From assembly GCA_963667205.1 (NCBI GenBank), contig OY762959.1, positions 372,001 through 436,000 of the forward strand: DNA of 64,000 nt, given 5' to 3'. Each line of letters opens with the position of its first letter. Within the stretch, counting starts at the first letter, position 1. A program made the translations under genes and the position numbers. The DNA comes from CF-162 sp963667205 (GTDB lineage: Bacteria; Chloroflexota; Dehalococcoidia; SM23-28-2; RBG-16-64-32). Under the pieces are notes generated by a model, which made no database searches, was not told the origin of the DNA, and saw only the letters and a program-made list of their open reading frames with translations. This document shows positions 8,864 through 17,760 of this stretch, in pieces.

Positions 8864-9454
8864 TCACTTGATTCTCCGACACTCCCCCATCCACTGAAAG
8901 TGATCCTGATCGACGCCGATTAGAAGATCGTGCTCGTAGACTCGAATATGCAGTTCGTCTGCGTGAACAAACATGCGACATCTATAGGTATCCGGTGCGA
9001 CAATCTGCCCGACACCCGCCGAGTTACGGATAATGGCGACGCCGCCCCCCTCCATTGTCATTATTGCGACTGCGAAATTGAGACCGTGAAAATTCGCTGG
9101 TAGGGGAGCTGAGTCATGATGGCCTCCCTTATCGTCATGCAAGACGGCGAGATTGTCTGCGAGAATCGTTTCGTTAGTCGTTGCGCTGAAAACGGCGTAG
9201 CGACAATGGACTTCATCGAATCCGTCCCGCTTGATGCCCAAGAACGTGAGTGGTCTGGAATAGATCGAATCATTGATAATCTCGCAGCCTAGCAGGACTG
9301 CTCCGTTAGGGTCGTCTGTTCTGTCGAACTGCAAACGCACGCGAGGTCTACGGATTAGCGCGCCTATCAAGTTCCACACCAGCGATGGAAATACGACAAG
9401 AGACGCAAGACCGGCGACGATGAAAAAGGCGTCAAGCGCACCGATGTTGAGCAC
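8864..9454 (-). CDS. Hypothetical membrane-anchored protein
   Basis: 196 residues with one hydrophobic segment at about residues 8-33 (the run FFIVAGLASLVVFPSLVW), then a soluble domain of mixed beta character (LLGCEIINDS, RPLTFLGIKRDGFDEVHC). No family recognised. It lies alone, divergent from metG, and its base composition is visibly more AT-rich than its neighbours, which suggests a recently acquired or lineage-specific gene. The order hydrophobic N-terminus then Arg-Arg-Pro-Arg suggests the soluble part faces the cytosol. Confidence 0.6.
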   Translation of the reverse strand: MLNIGALDAFFIVAGLASLVVFPSLVWNLIGALIRRPRVRLQFDRTDDPNGAVLLGCEIINDSIYSRPLTFLGIKRDGFDEVHCRYAVFSATTNETILADNLAVLHDDKGGHHDSAPLPANFHGLNFAVAIMTMEGGGVAIIRNSAGVGQIVAPDTYRCRMFVHADELHIRVYEHDLLIGVDQDHFQWMGECRRIK

Positions 9455-9523
9455 GACCTCAGTCTATCCCGCCATGCGTCTGATCCGAGAGTTGTCGGGG
9501 CGACTTTTGAATATGGCTGAAGC

Positions 9524-9552
9524 GGGGCCGTAGCGCGGCCCCATGCTACAAT
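9524..9552 (+). promoter_or_regulatory. Probable extended -10 promoter of metG, next to a hairpin
   Basis: TGCTACAAT has an extended -10 (TGn) and a -10 hexamer TACAAT at 9547-9552, 17 bases before the metG start codon. A GGGGCC...GGCCCC hairpin (9524-9542) lies directly upstream in place of a clear -35 box. Weak evidence. Confidence 0.35.
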
Positions 9553-9568
9553 TTCACTCGAATTTACG

Positions 9569-11251
9569 ATGGCGGAACGCATTCTTCTCGGGGTCGCCTG
9601 GCCGTACGCCAATGGATCCCTTCACATCGGACAGCTCGTCGGCGCGTACCTGCCGGCGGACATCTTCGCGCGCTATCATCGGGCCGCCGGCAACGAAGTG
9701 CTGATGGTCTCCGGAAGCGACGTCCACGGTACGCCGATCACAGTGCGTGCCGAGCAGGAGGGCCGCTCGCCGGAGGACGTCGCAGACGAGTTCCACACGG
9801 AGTTCCTTGAGTGCTGGGAGAAGATGGGCATCACCTTCGACTGCTACACGAGCACAGGGACGGAGAACCACGCGCGCGTGACGCAGGACATCTTCCTCAA
9901 GCTGCTCGAAAGAGGCGACATCTTCACGCAGACGATGGAGCTGCCGTACTGCACTGTCGAGAGCCGCTTCTTGCTCGATCGTTATGTCGAGGGGGTGTGC
10001 CCGTTCTGCGGTGCCGGCGACGCTCGCGGCGACCAGTGTGACAACTGCGGCCGCGCGCTGGACCCGTTCGATCTGAAGAACCCGAAGTGCAAGTTCGACT
10101 TCTCGACGCCGGAGCCACGCGAATCGGAGCACTTCTTCCTGCGCCTGAGCGCTTACAACGACGCCGTGAAGGCGTGGCTGACCGAGGACAAGGACTTCTG
10201 GCGCAAGAACGTCCGCAACTTCGCGCTGGGCATCGTCGAGCAGGGCTTGCTGGACCGCTCGATCACGCGGGACCTGACCTGGGGTGTAATGATCCCAGTC
10301 GAGGGCTACGAGACGAAGCGCATCTACGTCTGGTTCGACGCTGTGATTGGGTACCTCTCGGCGGCGATCGAATGGGCCGAGAAGGAAGGCACGCCGGAAC
10401 GCTGGCGGGAGTGGTGGCAGGACCCAGAGACGAAGAGCTACTACTTCATCGGCAAGGACAACATCTGGTTCCACGCGCTGATCTGGCCCGTGCAGCTGAT
10501 GGGCTACGGCAAGGCGACCGGCGAGGCGTACAACCTACCGTACGACGTGCCGGCCAACCAGTACCTGACGATCAAGGGGAGCAAGGCCTCGACCAGCAAG
10601 CGGCTGGCCGTGTGGGTGCCGGACTTCCTGACGCGCTACGATCCTGATCCGCTGCGCTACTATCTGACGGCGATCATGCCGGAGACGTCGGACGCGGACT
10701 TCACGTGGGCCGGGTTCGTGCAGCGCAACAACGACGAGCTGGTGGCGAACTGGGGCAACCTGGTGAACCGCGTGCTCACGTTCACGTACAATAACTTCGA
10801 TAAAGCCGTGCCTGAGCCCGGCGACCTGACCGACGCGGATCGCGCGCTGATCACCCGCGTGGAGGAGGCGCTCGAGGAGGCGGGGCGCGAGATCGCCGCC
10901 TGCCACTTCCGCTCCGGACTGGAAGCAGGTATGTCGGCAGCGCGCGAGGCGAACCGCTACGTGGAGGACAACGCGCCCTGGAAGCTGATCAAGGAGGACC
11001 GCGAGCGCTGCGCAACGGTGCTGTACACAGCGATCGCGGCGATCAGCGGCCTGAAGACCGCGCTCTACCCGTTCCTCCCGTTCACCTGCCAGAAGCTGCA
11101 CGTCTACCTGGGCAACGAAGGACCAGCGCAGGCCAGCGGCTGGCGCCTCGTGATGCCGGCGGCGGGACGACCGCTGTCCGAAGCCGAGCCGCTGTTCAAA
11201 AAGCTCGACCCGGAGATCATCGAAGCGGAAGACGCCAGGCTCGGCTCCTGA
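9569..11251 (+). CDS. metG: Methionyl-tRNA synthetase
   Basis: Class I aminoacyl-tRNA synthetase of 560 residues charging tRNA-Met. The HIGH box appears as HIGQ near residue 18 (YANGSLHIGQ). A four-cysteine zinc knuckle CPFCG...CDNCG follows at about residues 147-162, the KMSKS loop reads KGSKASTS, and an anticodon-binding helical domain comes after. The zinc knuckle and KxSxS form resemble the archaeal/MetG1 type. The C-terminal tRNA-binding (Arc1p-like) appendage of many bacteria is absent. The stop overlaps the tatD start (TGATG). Confidence 0.95.
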   Translation: MAERILLGVAWPYANGSLHIGQLVGAYLPADIFARYHRAAGNEVLMVSGSDVHGTPITVRAEQEGRSPEDVADEFHTEFLECWEKMGITFDCYTSTGTENHARVTQDIFLKLLERGDIFTQTMELPYCTVESRFLLDRYVEGVCPFCGAGDARGDQCDNCGRALDPFDLKNPKCKFDFSTPEPRESEHFFLRLSAYNDAVKAWLTEDKDFWRKNVRNFALGIVEQGLLDRSITRDLTWGVMIPVEGYETKRIYVWFDAVIGYLSAAIEWAEKEGTPERWREWWQDPETKSYYFIGKDNIWFHALIWPVQLMGYGKATGEAYNLPYDVPANQYLTIKGSKASTSKRLAVWVPDFLTRYDPDPLRYYLTAIMPETSDADFTWAGFVQRNNDELVANWGNLVNRVLTFTYNNFDKAVPEPGDLTDADRALITRVEEALEEAGREIAACHFRSGLEAGMSAAREANRYVEDNAPWKLIKEDRERCATVLYTAIAAISGLKTALYPFLPFTCQKLHVYLGNEGPAQASGWRLVMPAAGRPLSEAEPLFKKLDPEIIEAEDARLGS

Positions 11252-12060
11252 TGCTGATCGACTCGCACTGCCACCTCCAGGACCGCAAGTTCGGCGGCGA
11301 CATGGCCGACGTCATCGGCCTCGCGGCCGAATCGGGCGTGACAGCGATGGTGACGATCGGTTACGACCTGCCGAGCAGCCGGCGCGCGATCGAGATCGCG
11401 GAGACGAACGAGGACGTCTACGCGACTGTCGGCGTTCACCCGCACGACGCGAAGACGCTGACGGCGAGCGATGTCGATGAGCTGGGAAGGTTGGCAGGTT
11501 CGCCGCACGTCGTCGCGATCGGCGAGATCGGTCTCGATTTCTACCGCAACCTGTCGCCGCGCGAGGACCAGTTCCGGGCGTTCCGCGAACAGCTCGCGGT
11601 CGCACGCGCCGTGGACCTGCCGGTCGTCATCCACTCGCGCGAAGCGGACGAAGAGGTGTACGAGGTGCTGGCCGAGCACGCAGAGGCAGCCGGCGCGGAG
11701 GAAGAGCGGCTGATCGGCGTCATGCACTGCTATCCCGGCGACCTGCCGTTGGCGCTGCGCTACATCCGGCTGGGATTCACGATCTCGATCGCCGGGCCGG
11801 TGACGTACGCGAAGTCGAGCGTTACGCGGGCGGTCGCAGGAGCGATCCCGCTGAGCAGCATGACGGTGGAGACCGACGCCCCGTACCTGCCGCCCCAGCG
11901 GATACGGGGACAGCGCAACGAGCCGGCGAACGTCCGCGAAGTAGCGGAGTTCGTGGCGCAGCTGCGCGGGACGCCTTACGAGACGGTGGCTGAGGAGACC
12001 GCGAAGACGGCGTCGAAGCTCTTTGGCCTGACCGCCGACGTCGCCGAGAGAGCGCGATGA
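11251..12060 (+). CDS. tatD: TatD-family metal-dependent hydrolase (DNase)
   Basis: A TIM-barrel amidohydrolase of 269 residues. The metal-binding DSHCHLQ opens the protein; GVHPHDA, GEIGLDFYRN, PVVIHSRE, HCYPGD and ETDAPYLPPQ follow in the family order. TatD proteins are metal-dependent 3'-5' exonucleases or D-aminoacyl-tRNA deacylase relatives. Placement directly after metG (overlapping start) is a common arrangement. One unusual point is HCYPGD where HCFSGD is common. Confidence 0.92.
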   Translation: MLIDSHCHLQDRKFGGDMADVIGLAAESGVTAMVTIGYDLPSSRRAIEIAETNEDVYATVGVHPHDAKTLTASDVDELGRLAGSPHVVAIGEIGLDFYRNLSPREDQFRAFREQLAVARAVDLPVVIHSREADEEVYEVLAEHAEAAGAEEERLIGVMHCYPGDLPLALRYIRLGFTISIAGPVTYAKSSVTRAVAGAIPLSSMTVETDAPYLPPQRIRGQRNEPANVREVAEFVAQLRGTPYETVAEETAKTASKLFGLTADVAERAR

Positions 12061-13019
12061 GGACCGTTCCGCTCTACGGGGCGGTTCAGGACAACCTGAG
12101 CCACGTCGAGGCGGTCTTCGACGAGATCAAGAAGGTCGACTTCGGGCCGCTGAGCGAGATGCTGCGCATGGTGCTGGGCGGCGGCGGCAAGCTGATGAGG
12201 CCCGGACTGGCGCTGCTCTGCGGCCGCTTCGGCACCTACGACCTGGACAGGCTCGTGTCGCTGGCGGCGTCGGTGGAGTTGCTGCATACGGCCACGCTGG
12301 TGCACGACGATGTGATCGATCGGGCAGACACGCGGCGCGGCCGGCCGACGGTGAACAGTGCCTTCGAGAACTCGACGACGGTGATGCTGGGAGACTTTCT
12401 GTTCGCGCACGCGGCGGACCACGCCGTGAGGACGGACAGCCTGCGCGTAGTGCAGCTTTTCTCCCGGACCCTGATGATCATGGCCAAGGGCGAGATCCGG
12501 CAGGACCTGGCGGCCTACGACAGCCGGCAGACGATACGGGATTACCTGGCGCGGATCGGTGGCAAGACGGCGTCCCTCTTCGCCACCGCCTGCGAGGGGG
12601 CGGGCGAGGTCTCGGGCCAGCCGAAGGAACAGGTGAGCGCGCTGCGAGAGTACGGCTACAACTTTGGGATGGCGTTCCAGGTGGTGGACGACATCCTGGA
12701 CTTTACGGGCGATGAGGAGGAGATGGGAAAGCCGGTGGGCAGCGACCTGATGCAAGGGACGCTAACGCTGCCATCGTTCCTCCTGATGGAGCGCTCGCCG
12801 AACGGTAACCCCGTGAACGCCTACTTCGAGTCGCCGTCGCCGGAGAATCTGCAAGCGGCCGTACAGACTGTGCGAGAATCCGGCGCCGTTGAAGAATCGT
12901 CGCAGATGGCGAAGGACTTCTGCGGCCGGGCGATCGATGCGCTCTCGGCACTGCCGGCCGCTCCCGAGCGGGAGACGCTGTCGGAGCTGGCGCGATACAT
13001 CCTCGACCGCAAGAGCTGA
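12057..13019 (+). CDS. Trans-polyprenyl diphosphate synthase
   Basis: All-trans isoprenyl chain elongation enzyme of 320 residues, probably making the menaquinone or ubiquinone side chain. Both aspartate-rich motifs are clear: LVHDDVIDRADTRRG (first, about residue 83) and QVVDDILDFTGD (second, about residue 209). The region before the first motif (LVSLAASVELLHTATL) has no aromatic residues close to it, consistent with a long-chain product such as hepta- to decaprenyl. The ATG overlaps the tatD stop by 4 bases, so metG-tatD-synthase is one operon. Confidence 0.9.
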   Translation: MRTVPLYGAVQDNLSHVEAVFDEIKKVDFGPLSEMLRMVLGGGGKLMRPGLALLCGRFGTYDLDRLVSLAASVELLHTATLVHDDVIDRADTRRGRPTVNSAFENSTTVMLGDFLFAHAADHAVRTDSLRVVQLFSRTLMIMAKGEIRQDLAAYDSRQTIRDYLARIGGKTASLFATACEGAGEVSGQPKEQVSALREYGYNFGMAFQVVDDILDFTGDEEEMGKPVGSDLMQGTLTLPSFLLMERSPNGNPVNAYFESPSPENLQAAVQTVRESGAVEESSQMAKDFCGRAIDALSALPAAPERETLSELARYILDRKS

Positions 13020-13065
13020 GTCAGGCTGCCCGGCGAGTCCGCGGGCTGACCCTCGGACCGGGACC

Positions 13066-13494
13066 CTAGCCGAGCGTCCTGCGCTTCGTCTTCTTCTTGG
13101 CGGTCTTACCGGTGCGAAGGCCGTACTGGTCAACGCCCCACTTGTCGCGATATCCGGCTTCGCCGTGGTCGGCCAGGGCCTTGTCTTGTCTGGCGGCGAC
13201 TTCTCCTCGGCCGGGGCGTCGCTTCGGCTTCGGCTTGGCGAGCTCGGGGTGCTCGAAGCCCTTCATGCGCTTGGCGCGCTGCTTGACCTCGGTGCCCATG
13301 TGCCAGTAGGTGCCCTTGTCGGGGATTCGGCGCGGGTAGCCGTCGCGCATGGTGAACGCAGCGAACGTGGACATCATGCGCGGCGCTTCGCGACTGCACT
13401 CGGGGCAGGTTGATGGGTCGGAGGAGTCCCGCATCTGGCGGATCGCCTCGAAGATTCCGTTGCAGTGTTCGCAGTAGTACTCGTAAAGCGGCAT
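13066..13494 (-). CDS. FmdB-type zinc-ribbon protein with basic tail
   Basis: The N-terminal 45 residues form an FmdB/CxxC_CxxC regulatory zinc ribbon: YEYYCEHC and CPECS supply four cysteines. The remainder is a Lys/Arg-rich tail, including KPKPKRRPGRGE and KKKTKRRTLG. The ATG at 13494 (MPLYEYYC) is chosen because all family members start there; an in-frame ATG 19 codons upstream would overlap the neighbour. Role unknown: the domain was named from formamidase operons, but most members are uncharacterised. It follows recO on the same strand with a paralogue between. Confidence 0.75.
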   Translation of the reverse strand: MPLYEYYCEHCNGIFEAIRQMRDSSDPSTCPECSREAPRMMSTFAAFTMRDGYPRRIPDKGTYWHMGTEVKQRAKRMKGFEHPELAKPKPKRRPGRGEVAARQDKALADHGEAGYRDKWGVDQYGLRTGKTAKKKTKRRTLG

Positions 13495-13495
13495 G

Positions 13496-13792
13496 CTACC
13501 CTTTCTTCCGTTGCCCTTTCGCCCTTCCGCTAACGCTACGCTTTCGCGCATCCTTCGGCTTCACGCGCGCAATGGGCGGCTTCTTGGTGCCTTCACGGAC
13601 ATCGTGGTGGTGGAAGGGGGCGCGCTCCCTCAGGCCCTTCCGCCTCGACATCGTGGCGAACGTCGTTGGCATGATGCGGTCCGACGGGCCGCCGCACTCG
13701 GGGCAGGCCACCGGCTGATCAGACTTCGCGATCGCCTGCAGCGAGTCGAAGACGCTGTCGCATTTCTCGCAGTAGTACTCGTAAACGGGCAA
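13496..13792 (-). CDS. FmdB-type zinc-ribbon protein, second copy
   Basis: 98 residues, starting MPVYEYYCEKCDSVF, with a second pair CPECGG: a zinc ribbon paralogous to the next gene downstream. A basic tail ends in SGRAKGQRKKG. The two copies are 1 base apart, so they came from tandem duplication and then diverged. This copy begins 3 bases after the recO stop, so it is in the dnaX-ybaB-recR-recO transcription unit. Confidence 0.75.
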   Translation of the reverse strand: MPVYEYYCEKCDSVFDSLQAIAKSDQPVACPECGGPSDRIMPTTFATMSRRKGLRERAPFHHHDVREGTKKPPIARVKPKDARKRSVSGRAKGQRKKG

Positions 13793-13794
13793 GA

Positions 13795-14580
13795 CTATAC
13801 CTCTATCGTCGTGCGCGCACCGTCGCGGCGCAGGCGTTCGATGAACGCCGCCGCGTTCACGTCCCGCTCGAGTACGCCGATGACGTAGCTTCGGAGGTGC
13901 CGTTCGACTTCCTCGGCCAGCGCCGGCGGCATGTTGACGCGCGCCACATCGTTATACGACCCCCGCAGCAGCAGGCGCAAGAGCTTGAGACCGTTCAGCG
14001 TCATCACGCGAGGGCCGGCCAGCCCCGGGACGCAGTTGCGGCAGACGGCGCCCCCGGCAACGGGCGCGAAGAAGTTGTCGACAGGCTCGAGGGGGCTCCG
14101 GCAAGAGACGCAGCGCTCGATCTCAGGACGAAAGCCCGACTGGTCGAGGAGACGCATCTCGAAGAAGCGGAGCGCGGTGTCGGCGTTCGTGGCCGACTCC
14201 AGACGGCCGAGCGTGTCGAGGAAGAGCCGATACGTCGGTAGGCTTTGCACGTGGTCCGCGGTCATGCGGTCGGTGAGTTCGGCGGCGTAGAGGGCGCGGC
14301 TGAGGAGGTCGAGATCATCGCGGATGCCCCGGAAGCTGGCGAGCGTCTCGCAGCCGGTGACGACGTCAGAGACGTGGCCGCGGGCGAGCTGAAGCATGCA
14401 GCGATTAAGCGGCTGAAGGTGCCCGGAGAGACGGCTCGTCGTCTTGCGCACGCCTTTGGCCTTCGCTTCCATCTTGCCGAACGCCGGTGTGAACAGCGTC
14501 AGGATGCGGTCAGCCTCGCCGAGCTTGCGCCCGCGGAGGATGACCGCCTCCGTCTTGTAGAGGCGCGCTCGGGGCGACAT
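13795..14580 (-). CDS. recO: DNA repair protein RecO
   Basis: 261 residues: an N-terminal OB fold (YKTEAVILRGRKLGEADRIL), a helical middle, and a zinc-finger-like C-terminal part with CVSC and CRNC pairs. RecO works with RecR and RecF to load RecA onto SSB-coated single strands. Its start overlaps the recR stop, putting the two partners in one transcript. Confidence 0.92.
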   Translation of the reverse strand: MSPRARLYKTEAVILRGRKLGEADRILTLFTPAFGKMEAKAKGVRKTTSRLSGHLQPLNRCMLQLARGHVSDVVTGCETLASFRGIRDDLDLLSRALYAAELTDRMTADHVQSLPTYRLFLDTLGRLESATNADTALRFFEMRLLDQSGFRPEIERCVSCRSPLEPVDNFFAPVAGGAVCRNCVPGLAGPRVMTLNGLKLLRLLLRGSYNDVARVNMPPALAEEVERHLRSYVIGVLERDVNAAAFIERLRRDGARTTIEV

Positions 14581-15200
14581 CAGGCGCCGTCCATCTCCTG
14601 CCGCCCTTCGAGCGCTCTCGTGAGCGTCACGTCGTCGGCGTACTCGAGGTCGCCGCCGGCGGGCAGGCCGCGGGCGAGGCGCGTGACTCGCAGGCCGAGC
14701 GGGCCGATGAGGCGACCGATGTACATGGAGGTGGCCTCACCCTCAAGGTTGGGGTTGGTGGCGAGGATGATCTCTTTCGTTTCGCCGCTGCGCAGGCGGT
14801 CGAGGAGCTCGGATACCTTGAGGTCTTCCGGTCCGATGCCGTCCATCGGCGAGATAGCGCCGTGGAGGACGTGATAGAGGCCGCTGTAGGAGCCGGTGCG
14901 CTCTAGCGCGAGAATATCGAGGGGCTCTTCGACGACGCACATGATCGAGCGGTCGCGTCCGGCGTCTGTGCAGATGCGGCAGGGGTCGACCTCCGTGACG
15001 TTCTGGCACGTGGAGCAGAGCGTGACTTTGTCCTTGACCTCGACGATCGCCTCGGCGAGCGAACGGGCGTCCTCCGCGGGCATGCGCAGCAGGTAGTATG
15101 CCAGGCGCTGGGCGCTCTTGGGCCCGATGCCGGGCAGCCGGTAGAACTCCTCGATCAGCCGGGCCAGAGGCGCGGCGGTGGAGGTGCTGTGCTCGTTCAC
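14580..15200 (-). CDS. recR: Recombination protein RecR
   Basis: 206 residues. It has an N-terminal helix-hairpin-helix (LPGIGPKSAQRLAYYLL), a four-cysteine zinc finger (CSTCQNVTEVDPCRIC) and a Toprim domain (IMCVVEEPLDILALERTG, ILATNPNLEGEATSMYI). It forms a ring clamp with RecO and RecF in gap repair. It sits in the conserved dnaX-ybaB-recR order. Confidence 0.95.
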   Translation of the reverse strand: MNEHSTSTAAPLARLIEEFYRLPGIGPKSAQRLAYYLLRMPAEDARSLAEAIVEVKDKVTLCSTCQNVTEVDPCRICTDAGRDRSIMCVVEEPLDILALERTGSYSGLYHVLHGAISPMDGIGPEDLKVSELLDRLRSGETKEIILATNPNLEGEATSMYIGRLIGPLGLRVTRLARGLPAGGDLEYADDVTLTRALEGRQEMDGA

Positions 15201-15218
15201 GTCAGGCGGTTCCGGCGA

Positions 15219-15569
15219 TCAGCCGAGGTCCAGGCCGGGGATGTTCACGCCGCCGGCGAGGCCCGCGAGCTGCTGCATCTGGCCGCTGCGAACCTGCTCG
15301 AGACCGTCGTTCATCGCGGCCGTGATCAGGTCCTGGAGCATCTCGACGTCCTCGGGGTCGACGGCGTCGGGCTGGATGGTGATCGTTTTGAGCGCCGGAT
15401 GGGCGGTGAGGACGACGTGCACAGCGCCGCCGCCGGAGGTTGCCTCGAACTCCATGGCATCGAGCTTCGACTGGGCGTCCGCGAGCTTGGACTGCATCTG
15501 CTGGATCTGCTTCATCAGGTCGCCGCCGCCACCACCACCGCCGGCTGGCATTTTGCCTCGCTTAGCCAT
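15219..15569 (-). CDS. ybaB: YbaB/EbfC nucleoid-associated protein
   Basis: 116 residues, within the family's size range. After a Gly-rich start comes the coiled helix LMKQIQQMQSKLADAQSKLD, then VHVVLTAHPALKTITIQPDAV, and a C-terminal helix pair. The family binds DNA as dimers. Its start overlaps the dnaX stop, and recR follows: the usual genomic neighbourhood. Confidence 0.9.
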   Translation of the reverse strand: MAKRGKMPAGGGGGGGDLMKQIQQMQSKLADAQSKLDAMEFEATSGGGAVHVVLTAHPALKTITIQPDAVDPEDVEMLQDLITAAMNDGLEQVRSGQMQQLAGLAGGVNIPGLDLG

Positions 15570-17247
15570 CTGGGCCTCCTTCTCCCTCTCTGGTTGGCGA
15601 TACGGTGCGCGCCCCCAACTCCTGGGCGGCCTTCACCAGGTGGCCGCCCTTCGGTTGAGGCTGTTCGGAGCCGCGGTCGCGCGGTGCGTGTTCGTATTTG
15701 ATCACGACCTTGCGGCCGAGGGCGTTCGAGAAGAGTTCTTCGAGCTGATCCTGGTAAGCGCCGCTCTCGACACGTTCCAGATGGAACGTGTGAAAGAAAC
15801 CGAGGACGACGGTCTCTCCCTCCGCCGAGAGCACTTCACACGAGCCGTTGAGCAGGGCCGAAAGCTGACGATCGCCCTCTCTGCTGGCCTGCCGGACGCT
15901 GGCCAGCAGCTCGTCCGTGGCGGACGTGGCGGACGTGGCGGGTGCGGCTGGCTCGGGCGCTGCGGGGCTCTCGTCCGCCGCCGGCGCGGGTGATGCTTCT
16001 GCTGCGGGTTCGGACTTCGGTTCGGACCGGGCAATGGACTCAGGCTCGCGGATCGGTGCCGTCGCTTCGCGCTCGGCCTTCCGGGGCCGCTCGGCGGGTG
16101 GGGCAGCTTGCGTCGGCTCGCCGGCCGCGGCCAGGTCGAGCAACGCCAGTTCCAGCGGGAGTGAACCGCCGGCAGCGGACGGGTCGTCGCGGAAGTCGGC
16201 GCGCCCGAACGTCTGGAGGCCGCGGATGATGGCGTCCTTCGGCAGATCGGCGGCTTCGGTGCGAACCTCGGCGGCCATCTCCGCGGGCAGGTCCAGCGAT
16301 TCAGCGGCGCCCGCCTTGGCGAGGAGCAGGCCGCGCAGGTACTTCACAACCTGCCTCGCAAACTGCTTCATGTCCGTGCCGTCGTCGCGCACGTTGGCGA
16401 TGGTGCGCAGGCCGGCAGCGAGATCGCCGCTGAGCGCCGCCCGGGCGAGCTCGCCGCTGCGGGCGTCGACGCTCAGGCCGAGCGCTTCCTGCACCTGGTC
16501 AGCGGTCGGCGTCTTGCCGTAGTAGGTGACGACTTGCTCGAGGGCGTTGATCGCGTCACGCAGGCTGCCGGTGGCCGAGCGCCCGATCTCCTCGAGCGAG
16601 GGGCGGTCGATCTCGAAGCCCTCCTGCATGCAGATGAAGACGAGGCGATCGACCATCGCCGCCAGCGGGATGCGCTTGAGGTCGAAGCGCTGGCAGCGGG
16701 AAGCGATAGTGCCCGAGACCTTGTGCGCCTCAGTCGTGGCGAGGACGAAGATGATATGTGGCGGTGGCTCCTCGAGAGTCTTGAGTAGCGCGTTCTGTGC
16801 AGCGCCCGTGAGCATGTGCACCTCGTCCAGGAGGTAGACTTTGCGGTCGCCGGCCATCGGAGTAAGGATGACGTTCTCGCGTAGCTGGCGGATGTCGTCG
16901 ACGCTGTTGTGGCTTGCCGCGTCTTGCTCCACGAAGTCCATCGCACGGCCTTCGATGAAGGAGCGGCAGGAGTCGCACTTGTTGCAGGGCTCGCCGTCTT
17001 CGGGCGCGGCGCAGTTCGCCGCCTTGGCGAGCAAGCGCCCGAGCGTCGTCTTGCCGGTGCCGCGCGGTCCGCAGAAGAGGTAAGCGTGGGCGAGGCGGCC
17101 GGAGGCGATGGAGTTGCGCAGCGTGCGCGTGATCGCCTCGTGGCCGTGCACTTCGGCGAAGGACTGCGGGCGCCACTTGCGGTAGAGGACCTCGCCGGAC
17201 GGTGGTGAGGCGGGCTCGGCAGGGGCGTCGAGTGACAGCTCGTTCAC
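15562..17247 (-). CDS. dnaX: DNA polymerase III subunit gamma/tau
   Basis: Clamp-loader ATPase of 561 residues: Walker A GPRGTGKTT at about residue 45, zinc-binding CNKCDSC, Walker B LLDEVHML, and sensor I ATTEAHKV. After about residue 365 a long Ala/Pro/Glu linker leads to a C-terminal tau-like domain (LLNGSCEVLSAEGETVVLGF). No obvious A-rich slippery sequence for a shorter gamma form was seen. It is first of the recombination block and follows ybeY. Confidence 0.95.
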   Translation of the reverse strand: MNELSLDAPAEPASPPSGEVLYRKWRPQSFAEVHGHEAITRTLRNSIASGRLAHAYLFCGPRGTGKTTLGRLLAKAANCAAPEDGEPCNKCDSCRSFIEGRAMDFVEQDAASHNSVDDIRQLRENVILTPMAGDRKVYLLDEVHMLTGAAQNALLKTLEEPPPHIIFVLATTEAHKVSGTIASRCQRFDLKRIPLAAMVDRLVFICMQEGFEIDRPSLEEIGRSATGSLRDAINALEQVVTYYGKTPTADQVQEALGLSVDARSGELARAALSGDLAAGLRTIANVRDDGTDMKQFARQVVKYLRGLLLAKAGAAESLDLPAEMAAEVRTEAADLPKDAIIRGLQTFGRADFRDDPSAAGGSLPLELALLDLAAAGEPTQAAPPAERPRKAEREATAPIREPESIARSEPKSEPAAEASPAPAADESPAAPEPAAPATSATSATDELLASVRQASREGDRQLSALLNGSCEVLSAEGETVVLGFFHTFHLERVESGAYQDQLEELFSNALGRKVVIKYEHAPRDRGSEQPQPKGGHLVKAAQELGARTVSPTREGEGGPDG

Positions 17248-17286
17248 GGAGCCATTATAGGGTGGTTAGAGGATAGGGGTTAGTGC

Positions 17287-17751
17287 TTAGTGCGCCTCGA
17301 TGCCGGCCTTCGCTAGGACTGCGCGCTCCCGCGCCCGCATCTCGCGCCCTTCAGACGCTTCGGCGTGGTGGTAACCGAGGAGGTGGAGGACGCCGTGCGC
17401 CAGCAGGTGGGCCATCTCGGCGTCGAGGTCGTGGCCAGCTTCCGACGCCTGCCGCTCCGCCGTTTCGAGCGAGATGATAACGTCGCCGAGGTGTCGGAGT
17501 TCGTCCGGTGCCGCGACGAACTCCTCGCCCTCCTCCTGAGAGAACGAGAGGACGTCCGTCGGCTTGTCCTCGCCGGCGTACCGGCGGCTGAGGGCGTGGA
17601 TCTCGCCGTCAGTGGTGACGGCGACGCTCAGCTGGCAGTCCCCGACGCCCTCGTGCTCGAGGGTGATGCGGGCGACGCCGCTGAGCCAGTCGGCCTGCAC
17701 CCGTTGGGCGAACTCCGGCTCGATGGAGACGAGGACGTCGTGAGTGAACAC
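17287..17751 (-). CDS. ybeY: Endoribonuclease YbeY (rRNA maturation factor)
   Basis: 154 residues. The metal-binding signature HGVLHLLGYHH near the C-terminus gives the three zinc histidines (H-x3-H-x5-H), and TDVLSFSQEE is the second family block. YbeY is a single-strand RNase in 16S rRNA 3' maturation and ribosome quality control. It lies between nuoN and dnaX, all on the minus strand. Confidence 0.92.
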   Translation of the reverse strand: MFTHDVLVSIEPEFAQRVQADWLSGVARITLEHEGVGDCQLSVAVTTDGEIHALSRRYAGEDKPTDVLSFSQEEGEEFVAAPDELRHLGDVIISLETAERQASEAGHDLDAEMAHLLAHGVLHLLGYHHAEASEGREMRARERAVLAKAGIEAH

Positions 17752-17760
17752 GAGGCCAGT

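Noticed and set aside
15562..17247. Programmed frameshift in dnaX
   Set aside because: No A-rich slippery heptamer with downstream hairpin was seen at the domain boundary, and the long frame is complete.
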